From a virus: 29,867 nt of DNA. A program made the translations under genes and the position numbers. Under the pieces are notes generated by a model. The model was given only the letters and a program-made list of their open reading frames with translations, was not told the origin of the DNA and did no database searches. Every line of letters starts with the position of its first letter. Position 1 is the first letter of the stretch. The stretch covers positions 1 to 29,867 of the IMG/VR virus record IMGVR_UViG_3300021962_000448, one strand, 5' to 3'. Shown here piece by piece: positions 1 through 7,476 of the stretch.

Positions 1-1
1 T

Positions 2-67
2 ACGGTTACATCTTCGGGTGGCTACACAATCCATACCTTTACTTCGTCATCTACTTACAATGCTTAA
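2..67 (+). CDS. Tail fibre protein, C-terminal end (partial)
   Basis: The frame starting at base 2 is open from the window edge and ends at a TAA at 65-67. The visible 21 residues read TVTSSGGYTIHTFTSSSTYNA. A GGYxIHxFTSSxT ending is typical of the glycine-rich C-termini of phage tail fibre proteins, and the tailspike gene that follows fits that position. The stop overlaps the start of the next gene: the ATG at 60-62 lies 8 bases inside this gene, so the two are probably translationally coupled. The rest of the protein lies upstream of the window. The match is from a short tail only, so the family is likely but not certain. Confidence 0.6.
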   Translation, partial: TVTSSGGYTIHTFTSSSTYNA

Positions 68-1340
68 CGTCAAGGACTATGGCGCTGTCGGCAATGGTTT
101 AGTCGATGACTCTGCTGCTATTCAGGCAGCGCTTAGTACTGGGCAACACGTTTACATCCCGACGGGTTACTACTTAATCAACAGCCCGTTAACGTTTAGG
201 CAAGCTGGTCAAATGGTGTCAGGCGATGGGCGCAATCAATCTCGTCTAATCGTAAACTCAACATTTAATCTGTCTGCTCAAGGCGTATTGATTTTTGCAT
301 CAGGCGAAGAAGGCGCACAGCTTGAAGACTTTGGCATTTACTTTGACCAGCCTGATACTTCTGACCGCAACGCACTGACTCAATACCCTGTAGCTATCTA
401 CGCTGCAAACACAGCACGATTTACGCTCACAAGCCTAAAAATCACCAATGCTTATAACGGCATTGACATGACGGGCAACTGTGGCGGTGCGTTTATTAAC
501 CTGCTAGAAATGTCGGCTTACAACACAGGCATCCACATTGACGGCTCGCTAGACACAGTACGCATCAATCAGTTTCATTTCTGGTGCTTTGGAATGTCAT
601 CAAACCAGACCAACATCTTTTTTGGTTCAGCCAAAGCGCTAGACATTGGGCGTGTAGATGGCTTGATGCTGTCTGAGTTTTTGAACATCTCTAGCCTTGG
701 CATCAATATGTACAAGGGTGCAACGGGCGATCCGTGGGTGTACCTGTCGGATTCAGGCTTTGATACGTTTAACGCTATCAGAATGTCAGCAGGCTCGTTG
801 CAGGTCGTGAACTCATACATTACCCTTGCAAACACTCCTACGCTGCGTGGCGTACACCAAACAGGCGGCATTTTACAGTTTACGAATTGCTACTTCACAA
901 GCGGTCAGACTCAGCCCTTTATGCTGCTTGAGAACATGACAGGCGGAGCGTTACAAATTGACAACTGCTACTTCAACTACGCAGGCGGCGCACAAGTATC
1001 GGTGGGCGGTAATGCAAATGCCAACTCAATACAAATCTCTAACTCTAGATTCCAAGCCCAGTCAGGCGCATTTCAACTGTTGGGCGCAGCCGCTGGTACG
1101 AACAAGATTCACCTGTCAAACAACATTATTGAGACTGCCAACGTAGGCTACGGTCAACCAATCGTAGACGTTTACGGCGCTAATCGTGTGTACATGACGG
1201 GCAACCGTGTGAATGACGGGCATGGCAATTTTGTGCATATTCAGAACGACAACCCAAACTGGGTCAGCGGTAACATTGCATACGGATGGACGTATTTAAC
1301 GCCATCAGGGAAAATTGGGTTTTACGCAAATAATATTTGA
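60..1340 (+). CDS. Tailspike-like protein, pectate lyase superfamily beta-helix
   Basis: This 426-aa protein opens with MLNVKDYGAVGNGLVDDSAA, the N-terminal signature of the Pectate_lyase_3 / phage tailspike right-handed beta-helix family. The rest alternates short strands with Asn/Gly turns (for example SNNII, NNCYF and GNRV motifs), as expected for stacked helix coils. Such proteins bind or degrade host surface polysaccharide as receptor-binding spikes. No catalytic residues can be assigned by eye. The frame is open further upstream to a GTG at 18, but the ATG at 60 is preferred because homologues begin with this motif and it overlaps the preceding fibre gene's stop. The lysis genes follow 8 bases downstream. 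Substrate specificity is unknown. Confidence 0.82.
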   Translation: MLNVKDYGAVGNGLVDDSAAIQAALSTGQHVYIPTGYYLINSPLTFRQAGQMVSGDGRNQSRLIVNSTFNLSAQGVLIFASGEEGAQLEDFGIYFDQPDTSDRNALTQYPVAIYAANTARFTLTSLKITNAYNGIDMTGNCGGAFINLLEMSAYNTGIHIDGSLDTVRINQFHFWCFGMSSNQTNIFFGSAKALDIGRVDGLMLSEFLNISSLGINMYKGATGDPWVYLSDSGFDTFNAIRMSAGSLQVVNSYITLANTPTLRGVHQTGGILQFTNCYFTSGQTQPFMLLENMTGGALQIDNCYFNYAGGAQVSVGGNANANSIQISNSRFQAQSGAFQLLGAAAGTNKIHLSNNIIETANVGYGQPIVDVYGANRVYMTGNRVNDGHGNFVHIQNDNPNWVSGNIAYGWTYLTPSGKIGFYANNI

Positions 1341-1348
1341 GGCAGCAA

Positions 1349-1582
1349 ATGGATTGGCAGAACCTTATTAATTTAGTTGGCGGTGCAGCATTAGCTGTAA
1401 TTGGTTGGTTTGCCCGTCAATTATGGGATGCTGTCCAAAAATTAAAATCAGATATGAGTAGGCTTGAATTATCCATTTCTGACAACTACGTAAAAAAAGA
1501 CGATTTTAAAGATGGAATTAAAGAACTAAAAGATATGCTTGGAAAGATATTTGACAAACTCGACGACAAAGCTGATAGGTGA
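1349..1582 (+). CDS. Small membrane protein with coiled coil, lysis cassette
   Basis: This 77-aa protein has one hydrophobic N-terminal segment (about residues 6-24, LINLVGGAALAVIGWFA) followed by a charged, heptad-rich coiled coil (residues 28-75, with repeated KxxMxxL patterns and many Lys/Asp). The start is the ATG at 1349, with GAGG at 1339-1342 as ribosome binding site; the longer TTG start at 1337 overlaps that site and is less likely. It precedes and overlaps the holin and endolysin genes, so a role in lysis (accessory holin, antiholin or spanin-like) is plausible from context. It has no lipobox and no recognisable spanin motif. XhlA-type proteins have the opposite order (coiled coil, then membrane segment), so the family is uncertain. 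Confidence 0.6.
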   Translation: MDWQNLINLVGGAALAVIGWFARQLWDAVQKLKSDMSRLELSISDNYVKKDDFKDGIKELKDMLGKIFDKLDDKADR

Positions 1583-1952
1583 CATTATCGACCCACTAAC
1601 CATTCTTGCGGCACTCGGGCCGTTAGCAGTTGATCTTGGTAAAAGCCTCATCGGGCGTTTTATTCAAACCGACGTATACAAGCCGACCAACATCGCTGAG
1701 TACACACAGATGCGTCAGACCGATTTGGCGTTGTTCCAAGCAATGAATAACGCTGGGGGTGGTGGAACTACCTATCCGTGGGTTGAAGCGATTGTGCGCC
1801 TCATGCGCCCTGCTGTTGGGGCTATTGTGCTTGGTACATGGTCGTTCATGATGCTGACCGGTCAAGAAAACCCCGCAGTCAACAACTTTGCAAGTGCAGT
1901 CGGTTTCTATTTGTTCGGCGACCGCACGCTTTTTTACGCGCAGAAAAAATGA
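1551..1952 (+). CDS. Putative 3TM-type phage holin
   Basis: This protein of about 133 aa has an N-terminal hydrophobic segment (DPLTILAALGPLAVDLGKSL), a polar middle with a TxxRQTDLALFQAMNNAGGGG stretch, and two C-terminal hydrophobic segments (PAVGAIVLGTWSFMML and FASAVGFYLFG). This resembles the 3TM holin family (the GTA holin type), which forms lesions in the inner membrane to release endolysin. It sits immediately before the muramidase gene, with an ATGA overlap at 1949-1952. The start is uncertain: there is no ATG. TTG at 1551 has a GGAAAG site in front of it; TTG at 1539 is the alternative. Both starts overlap the preceding gene. Family assignment rests on topology and context. Confidence 0.65.
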   Translation: MTNSTTKLIGDIIDPLTILAALGPLAVDLGKSLIGRFIQTDVYKPTNIAEYTQMRQTDLALFQAMNNAGGGGTTYPWVEAIVRLMRPAVGAIVLGTWSFMMLTGQENPAVNNFASAVGFYLFGDRTLFYAQKK

Positions 1953-2485
1953 AACACAATTGGCAACAAGCGTTTGAGCAAATGTTAGCCTCAGAAGGCG
2001 GCTTCACAGACGACGAGCGTGATAACGGCAACAAGCTACCAGACGGGCGCAAAGGCTCGACCATGTTGGGCGTGACTCAATTTAACTGGGAACAACACGT
2101 TGGGCATCAAGTGACGCACGACGATATGCGGAAATTAACCGCTGCGGATGTTGAACCCCTGTACAAGAAGAAGTACTGGGACGTTGTGCGGGCGGATGAG
2201 CTGCCTTCTGGGATTGACTACCTAGTTTTTGATATGGGGGTAAATGCGGGTCCGGGTCGTTCCATAAAAATCATGCAAACCGCTTTGGGAGTAACTCCTG
2301 ATGGTGGGTTCGGTCCGATGACAATGGCTGCTGTGCAGGCTGCTGACCCTGTTGAACTGATTGAGAAATTTAGCGCAGAGAAAGAAGTGTTTTACCGTAG
2401 CCTTGATTCTTTTACTGTATACGGTACAGGCTGGCTTAATCGTGTTGCAGCAGTTAAACTGAAAGCCTCAAGTATGCTTGGGTAA
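1949..2485 (+). CDS. Endolysin, GH108-type N-acetylmuramidase
   Basis: This 178-aa protein cleaves peptidoglycan to lyse the host. The N-terminal half carries the GH108 signature ASEGGFTDD, with Glu16 as the expected catalytic acid, followed by the family's GVTQFNW and KKKYWDVVRADELPSGIDY patterns. The C-terminal part (about residues 105-178, ALGVTPDGGFGPMTMAAV) matches the peptidoglycan-binding domain usually joined to this fold. The length is typical of the family and no signal peptide is visible, so export should depend on the holin upstream. The ATG at 1949 overlaps the holin stop (ATGA); the frame is open further upstream but that part lies inside the holin gene. Its TAA (2483-2485) directly abuts the stop codon of the opposite-strand homing endonuclease. 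Confidence 0.88.
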   Translation: MKHNWQQAFEQMLASEGGFTDDERDNGNKLPDGRKGSTMLGVTQFNWEQHVGHQVTHDDMRKLTAADVEPLYKKKYWDVVRADELPSGIDYLVFDMGVNAGPGRSIKIMQTALGVTPDGGFGPMTMAAVQAADPVELIEKFSAEKEVFYRSLDSFTVYGTGWLNRVAAVKLKASSMLG

Positions 2486-3202
2486 CTAGATGAGACCTTT
2501 GCGTTTTGCCCATGACAATTTAAGTGCCGCAGATATTTTTGCTTGCACTTCGGGGCTACGCAATGTGGCAACACGTTTAGCTTTAATTGCAGGATCGCTG
2601 TTTAAAACTTTGTGGTACTCACGCATAGGGTTAGTTGGGTCAAGTAATTTTTGTCGGCGTTTTTCTTTAGACTCGTCAGAATGTATTGGTTTGCCTACTT
2701 TAGCAACACGTTGGCGCTCTTTGTATTCTGGGTCTTGCCATTTAGCTAATAGCTTTTCACGCACCTCTGGACGTTTAGCTGGATTGTTTTCACCCAACAT
2801 TTTTGATATGGCTTCGTCTGTTGAGTTTCTTACGGTTAATTTTGCACGAACTTCAGGTCGCTTAGAAGGGTTGTTTTCCCGCATTCTTGCGCTTAACTCT
2901 AATTTAGCTTTGTCGGACATGCTTGCAGTGCCTTCACCTCCGGGGCGTAAGTTGGTTAAAATTCCAGTGCCAAGCTGTATTCTTCCATGCTCAAGTATTA
3001 AACTGCGCTCCATTGATTGCGCTTCTTCTACGGTGGCTACAGTATGAGTTTCAACAACTACGTTAATGCGCCCAATGCGGTTAAGCATTTGTTTGCAAAG
3101 CCAGCCCCTCCCCCCTGCGTTCAATGGGTTGGTGCGACCTATAGCTTTAGTCATGCCGACATAGAACGGACTTCCCTCGTGTTTCCAGATGTATACAAAC
3201 AT
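2486..3202 (-). CDS. Free-standing homing endonuclease, GIY-YIG with NUMOD3 repeats
   Basis: This 238-aa protein has an N-terminal GIY-YIG nuclease domain: VYI at 3-5, FYVGMT at 13-18, a conserved Arg in the GRTNPL region, and a probable catalytic Glu65 in MERSLI, then GTGILTNLRPGGEG at about 78-91, common in this family. It is followed by NUMOD3-like DNA-binding repeats (SDKAKLELSARMRENNPSKR, then EAISKMLGENNPAKR and further basic repeats). Such enzymes cut related alleles lacking the gene and spread by repair. It is the only minus-strand gene in the late module and sits between two intact plus-strand genes, so it is free-standing and not intron-encoded. The ATG at 3202 has a good upstream site (AAGGAAG). 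Confidence 0.88.
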   Translation of the reverse strand: MFVYIWKHEGSPFYVGMTKAIGRTNPLNAGGRGWLCKQMLNRIGRINVVVETHTVATVEEAQSMERSLILEHGRIQLGTGILTNLRPGGEGTASMSDKAKLELSARMRENNPSKRPEVRAKLTVRNSTDEAISKMLGENNPAKRPEVREKLLAKWQDPEYKERQRVAKVGKPIHSDESKEKRRQKLLDPTNPMREYHKVLNSDPAIKAKRVATLRSPEVQAKISAALKLSWAKRKGLI

Positions 3203-3243
3203 GATATCTTCCTTGTTAATTGCTCAACAGGAGTGTAACACAA
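3203..3243. other. Short divergent spacer
   Basis: This 41-base gap separates the divergently read homing endonuclease and large structural gene. It holds a ribosome binding site for each: TTCCTT at 3209-3214 on the plus strand (AAGGAA for the minus gene) and CAGGAG at 3228-3233 for the plus gene. I see no convincing sigma-70 promoter for either direction, so expression of the endonuclease may depend on a promoter inside the next gene. Confidence 0.5.
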
Positions 3244-5148
3244 ATGCTCCAAAAAATTACGATGCGTCCGGGGGTCAACCGCGAGGGAACTAACTATTCC
3301 AATGAGGGAGGCTGGTTTGATTGCGACAATATTCGGTTTCGTTCTGGTTTTCCTGAAAAGATTGGCGGCTGGGTTCGTCTGTCTGCAAGCACGTTTAAAG
3401 GCGTTTGCCGCTCAATGTGGAATTGGGTTACCTTGGGTGGCGCTAATCTGCTCGGTCTCGGCACAAACTTAAAGTATTACATTGAGAACGGCGGCATCTA
3501 CTACGACATCACGCCTATCCGCAAGACAACAACAGGCACAGCAACTTTTGCAGCAACAAACGGATCAGCCGTACTAACAGTTACTGATGCTGCTCACGGC
3601 TGTCTTGTTGGTGACTTTGTAACTTACACGCTTGCTGTGTCTTTAGGCGGTGCAATTACTGCCACGGTACTTAACCAAGAGTATCAAATTGTCTCAGTAC
3701 TCACAGCAAATACTTACACCATCAACGTTGTAACCCTAGCCAATGCAAGCGACACAGGCAATGGCGGCGCAGCGACGGTAGCTAAGTACCAAATCAATTC
3801 AGGCACAGTTACAGAGATTCCACTTGTTGGATGGGGTGGTGGCGGTTGGGGTCTAGGCACTTGGGGTGTAGGTACAACATCAAACACTCAGATGCGCCTG
3901 TGGTCTAACGATAACTACGGGCAGGATTTGGTTCTTGCACCTAGAAACGGTGGTATTTATTACTGGGTAGCCAGTACAGGTGTAAGCGTTCGGGCGCAGG
4001 CTTTATCTGACTTAGCAACGCTAGAAGGCTTTGATGGCGACTATGTGCCAAATCAAACGCTTGAGGTATCTGCATCTTCTATCCAACGGTTTGTTATCGC
4101 CTTTGGTGCTAATGCGTACTTTGCAGGCGACCCAAATACTGAATTTAATCCAATGCTTGTGCGTTGGTCTGACCAAAATAATCCATACGAATGGGTTCCT
4201 GCTATTACAAATCAGTCTGGTGAGTTTCCCCTATCGCACGGTTCTTCTATCGTCTCATACATCAACACCCGCCAAGAGATTTTGATTTGGACTGACTCTG
4301 CTTTATATTCAATGCAGTATTTAGGACCGCCGTATGTGTGGGGTTTTAATATATTGATGGACAACATCTCCGTCATATCCCCAAACAGCATGATTACGGT
4401 TAACAACATCACTTACTGGATGGGCGTTGACAAGTTTTATATGTACTCTGGGCGTGTAGAAACCTTGCCTTGCTCATTGCGTCAGTACATTTTTAACGAC
4501 ATTAACATTGCTCAAGCGTACCAAGTGTTTTGTGGTGGCAACGAGGGTTACAACGAAGTCTGGTGGTTTTACTGCTCGACAGATTCAACGTCTGTGGATA
4601 AGTACGTCATCTATAACTACCTTGATAAAGCTTGGTATTACGGCTCAATGTCACGCACAGCATGGTTAGATTCTGGTTTGCGTCAGTACCCAATGGCTAC
4701 TAACTACGACAGCAGCGCGTTGACAGGCAGAACCCTATACCACGAAGCTAACGTGGATGACGTTGCTGGAACTACCCCTGTGCCAATTGAAGCCTACATT
4801 CAGTCTTCTGACTTTGATATTGGTGATGGTCACAACTTTGGGTTTGTCTGGCGCATCTTGCCTGACGTTAACTTTAACGGCTCAAACGTTAATAATCCTT
4901 ACGTCACAATGACCATTAAACCTCGTCAAAACGCTGGTTCGGCTTATGGCGCAGCAAACAGTCCTGAAGTGCAAAGCGCAGACAATTACGCAGTTAGTCG
5001 GTCATACAACATTCAGCTTTTTGATGGGCAGGTATATACCCGTCTGCGTGGTCGGCAAATGGCGTTTCGTATTGAGTCCAATGAACTGGGCGTGGCGTGG
5101 CAACTTGGCGCACCAAGAATTGACATCAGACCTGATGGGAAGAGGTAA
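3244..5148 (+). CDS. Large structural protein, possible head-to-tail/DNA-stabilisation protein
   Basis: This 634-aa protein begins MLQKITMRPGVNREGTNYSN and continues with a GWFDCDNIRFRSGFPEKIGG block, an N-terminal pattern shared by podovirus virion proteins in the position of P22 gp10-type tail/DNA-stabilisation proteins. The sequence is rich in Trp, Tyr, Gly and Asn and repeats beta-strand patterns (for example VGWGGGGWGLGTWGVG at about residues 195-210), which suggests a beta-propeller-like or tail-tube-closing fold. I cannot assign a catalytic function. The ATG at 3244 is chosen because CAGGAG lies 10 bases upstream; the TTG at 3220 has no such site. It heads a block of closely spaced virion genes. 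Structural role is likely; equivalence to gp10 is tentative. Confidence 0.6.
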   Translation: MLQKITMRPGVNREGTNYSNEGGWFDCDNIRFRSGFPEKIGGWVRLSASTFKGVCRSMWNWVTLGGANLLGLGTNLKYYIENGGIYYDITPIRKTTTGTATFAATNGSAVLTVTDAAHGCLVGDFVTYTLAVSLGGAITATVLNQEYQIVSVLTANTYTINVVTLANASDTGNGGAATVAKYQINSGTVTEIPLVGWGGGGWGLGTWGVGTTSNTQMRLWSNDNYGQDLVLAPRNGGIYYWVASTGVSVRAQALSDLATLEGFDGDYVPNQTLEVSASSIQRFVIAFGANAYFAGDPNTEFNPMLVRWSDQNNPYEWVPAITNQSGEFPLSHGSSIVSYINTRQEILIWTDSALYSMQYLGPPYVWGFNILMDNISVISPNSMITVNNITYWMGVDKFYMYSGRVETLPCSLRQYIFNDINIAQAYQVFCGGNEGYNEVWWFYCSTDSTSVDKYVIYNYLDKAWYYGSMSRTAWLDSGLRQYPMATNYDSSALTGRTLYHEANVDDVAGTTPVPIEAYIQSSDFDIGDGHNFGFVWRILPDVNFNGSNVNNPYVTMTIKPRQNAGSAYGAANSPEVQSADNYAVSRSYNIQLFDGQVYTRLRGRQMAFRIESNELGVAWQLGAPRIDIRPDGKR

Positions 5149-5159
5149 AGGAATACTTA

Positions 5160-5411
5160 ATGAGTACAGGCACAACTAAATCCCCAAACTTACCGGTTGC
5201 TCCACGCGAGTATGACGCAGTATTTTTTGAACAATTTACAAACGTCCTACGCCTGTATTTTGCACAGCTAGATAATCCGGGATTTTCTGCGGCAAGTGGT
5301 TTAAACTTGAATATAGACAAGCTTCCCACACAAACCAGCCTTGGTGCGCTGCGTTCTGGTGATGTATATCGGGATACTACTGCCGGTAATGTTTTAAAGG
5401 TTAAGGTATGA
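5160..5411 (+). CDS. Small conserved-type phage protein, unknown function
   Basis: This 83-aa protein has a Pro-rich start, a central amphipathic helix (EYDAVFFEQFTNVLRLYFAQ) and a C-terminal beta-like segment (TSLGALRSGDVYRDTTAGNV). There is no membrane segment, signal peptide or known motif. AAAGGAA precedes the ATG at 5160. It lies 11 bases after the large structural gene and its stop overlaps the next start (ATGA at 5408-5411), so it belongs to the virion operon. A minor structural or assembly role is inferred from context only. The GDVYRDTTAG segment resembles short segments found in phage tail-associated proteins, but this is weak. Confidence 0.6.
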   Translation: MSTGTTKSPNLPVAPREYDAVFFEQFTNVLRLYFAQLDNPGFSAASGLNLNIDKLPTQTSLGALRSGDVYRDTTAGNVLKVKV

Positions 5412-5737
5412 ATACCTACGTTCCAGTTGAACATGAATACATTGAGTTTGCAGAAGTTGATGATATTTGGGTTCGCGCTTACTCAATGGAAAAAGCTGAA
5501 AGCTATGCCGGTCAGCATATTCACGCACATGATCACATGACAATTGTTTCCCGTGGAACAGTCGAGGCTTGGCAAGACAGCAAGCTAATGGGCGTTTACA
5601 CAGCCCCTGCCATTATTAAAGTACAAGCTGGCAAGGCACACGCATTTAAAGCATTAACTGATGACGTAGTTTTCTGTTGCATACACAATCTTCGCGGCAC
5701 TGGTCTTGAGTCGCCTGAAATTATGGAAGGGTCTTAA
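5408..5737 (+). CDS. Cupin-like protein
   Basis: This 109-aa protein has a single cupin-like beta-barrel pattern. A His cluster GQHIHAHDHMTIVSRGTVEAW (His37, 39, 41, 43) resembles cupin motif 1 (G-x5-HxH-x3-4-E-x6-G), and the second motif region contains GKAHAFKAL with His78. The usual motif 1 Glu is not evident. Such domains bind a metal or a small ligand or act structurally; the reaction, if any, is unknown. The start overlaps the preceding stop, and 2 bases separate its stop from the next gene, so it is co-translated with virion genes. Cupin-like proteins in phage structural operons are known but uncharacterised; a chaperone or capsid decoration role would be speculation. Confidence 0.6.
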   Translation: MNTYVPVEHEYIEFAEVDDIWVRAYSMEKAESYAGQHIHAHDHMTIVSRGTVEAWQDSKLMGVYTAPAIIKVQAGKAHAFKALTDDVVFCCIHNLRGTGLESPEIMEGS

Positions 5738-5739
5738 TC

Positions 5740-7476
5740 ATGCCTATTATGTGGGGTTTAGCTATTGGTGCTGCAATGGGCGGTGGTATTGCTGCATTGC
5801 AAGGCAAAAAAATGGACGATGTGCTTAAAGGCGCTGTAATTGGTGGGGCTACTGGCGCTTTAGGTGGTGGTATATCTTCTCTTGCCAGTGCAGGTGCTGC
5901 GGGGGGTGTTGGTGCTGCGGGTGCTGGGGTTGCTAACGTTGCTCCTACAAACCTGTTGGCAAACAGTGCCGGTGCATCTACGGGCGTGCTTGGCGGTGAT
6001 GTTGGCTCATTTATAGCTGCCGACCAAGCTGCAAGCCAAGCAGCAAGCCAAGCAGCTCCCGTAGATACTGGATTTTTTGGTTCAGGCATAGGTAAATTTA
6101 TTTCCGACAACAAAATGCCTTTAGGTATTGGTGCGGCTGGTCTGTTGGCGTTAAATAAGCCAAGTAGCAGCAATCAAAGCGATCAGCAAACAGACAGCTA
6201 CATCCGCCCGTATGAGTTTAGTCAAGTTGAAAACCCCGATTACCAAGGTGCTGGTACACCTTACTTTAAACAATCGTACACAGCTAAAGCACCGATTAAA
6301 GCAAGTGAATTTGGCGCTACTACCGTTGCTAATGGCGGTGCTATTCGTATGGCTGAAGGTGGCGACCCAGCGGTTGCTACGACAGAACAACAACGTGAAA
6401 ACAGGACTAACCCTACGCTAGAAGCTTTAGCGGTAATGCAACAAGCACAACAGTCTTATCAACCTCCAGCACCTGCTGTATCTCAAGGCATTACACAGCC
6501 ACTAATTCAGCCACAAATGGCGGCTATTCAACAACAATATGCTGCACCGCAACGACAGGCCCCTGCTGCATTTCAATACCAAGCACCGGCATTTACTAAA
6601 TATGGGATTACCAGCTTAAATGGTGGTTCCGGCGGTGGAGACGGTGGCGGTGGATTAATTGATCCGGTTACAAAACAACCAGTAAAAAGTGCCGCTCAAA
6701 TTATTGCTGCTAAAGATAAACCTGCTGCCGGTAGCGGTGGTAGCAGCGGCGTTTTTGATACTTACGGCAACGAGATGGGTCCTAACGACATATATTCAGG
6801 ACCCGGATATTACGACAGATACCCTGTTGCTGAAGTTTATAACTACGAGACTAATCAGCCAACACGCCCTTTTAATCCAAACGAAGGCTCTCCTGAATTT
6901 AATGTGCCATCTAATCAACCCGTTGACCCATCCAGTGGATTAGCAGCTATACAACAACAATACGCCAATATGGGGTATACAGACTACACACCTCCAGCAA
7001 CATATGATCCGGGAAACACTGGAGACGCTGACGGTGGGTTAATAGCTGACAAACATCCTAGATATGCAATGGGTGGCGGAATTGGTGCTTACTACCCTGA
7101 ACCAGATGATGGTGACCGTCAGCTTGGCGTTGCCGGTTTAAACCAAGGTCCACAGTATCCGATGCAAGGTATTGGCTACGCTATGGGCGGTCATTTAGGC
7201 GGCTACTCTGATGGTGGTCAATTGCTAAAAGGACCCGGCGATGGAGTCAGTGATGATATTCCTGCTCAAATTGGTGACCGTCAGCCTGCTCGTCTTGCTG
7301 ATGGCGAGTTTGTCGTTCCTGCTCGGATTGTTTCTGAATTGGGAAATGGGTCTACAGATGCCGGTGCTAAAAGACTGTATGCCATGATGGATCGCATTCA
7401 AAAGAACAGAGGAAAGACTGTTGGAAAAGGCAAGGTTGCCATTAACTCTAAGTCAGATAAATACTTACCCGCATGA
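5740..7476 (+). CDS. Gly/Ala-rich virion-type protein with C-terminal DGEFVVPA domain
   Basis: This 578-aa protein starts with a glycine-zipper-like hydrophobic region (residues 1-75, AIGAAMGGGIAALQG and GAVIGGATGALGGGIS), which could insert in a membrane. A low-complexity Q/P/G/Y-rich middle follows. It contains several small-residue GG motifs (NGGAIRMAEGG at 198-208, DGGLIA at 431-436, AMGGGIG, AMGGHLGGYSDGGQ). The C-terminus from about residue 498 holds a compact conserved-looking segment, GPGDGVSDDIPAQIG, then LADGEFVVPARIV and GNGSTDAGAKRLYAMMDRI. I have seen this last block in many environmental phage proteins without an assigned function. It overlaps the GNAT gene by ATGA. An ejection or tail-tip role is inferred. 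Confidence 0.65.
   Translation: MPIMWGLAIGAAMGGGIAALQGKKMDDVLKGAVIGGATGALGGGISSLASAGAAGGVGAAGAGVANVAPTNLLANSAGASTGVLGGDVGSFIAADQAASQAASQAAPVDTGFFGSGIGKFISDNKMPLGIGAAGLLALNKPSSSNQSDQQTDSYIRPYEFSQVENPDYQGAGTPYFKQSYTAKAPIKASEFGATTVANGGAIRMAEGGDPAVATTEQQRENRTNPTLEALAVMQQAQQSYQPPAPAVSQGITQPLIQPQMAAIQQQYAAPQRQAPAAFQYQAPAFTKYGITSLNGGSGGGDGGGGLIDPVTKQPVKSAAQIIAAKDKPAAGSGGSSGVFDTYGNEMGPNDIYSGPGYYDRYPVAEVYNYETNQPTRPFNPNEGSPEFNVPSNQPVDPSSGLAAIQQQYANMGYTDYTPPATYDPGNTGDADGGLIADKHPRYAMGGGIGAYYPEPDDGDRQLGVAGLNQGPQYPMQGIGYAMGGHLGGYSDGGQLLKGPGDGVSDDIPAQIGDRQPARLADGEFVVPARIVSELGNGSTDAGAKRLYAMMDRIQKNRGKTVGKGKVAINSKSDKYLPA

Noticed and set aside
1530-1582. Programmed frameshift joining the 77-aa protein to the holin
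   Set aside because: No slippery heptamer is present in the overlap, and each frame makes sense as a separate lysis protein.
2490-3047. 185-aa plus-strand open frame opposite the homing endonuclease
   Set aside because: The minus-strand frame has clear GIY-YIG and NUMOD3 motifs and a ribosome site; the plus frame has none.
2486-3202. Intron- or intein-borne endonuclease splitting a gene
   Set aside because: The endolysin before it is full length with its own stop, and the gene after it has its own start and ribosome site.
5721-6173. 150-aa minus-strand frame rich in Ala and Pro
   Set aside because: It mirrors the Gly/Ala-rich coding of the 578-aa protein and lacks a ribosome site.
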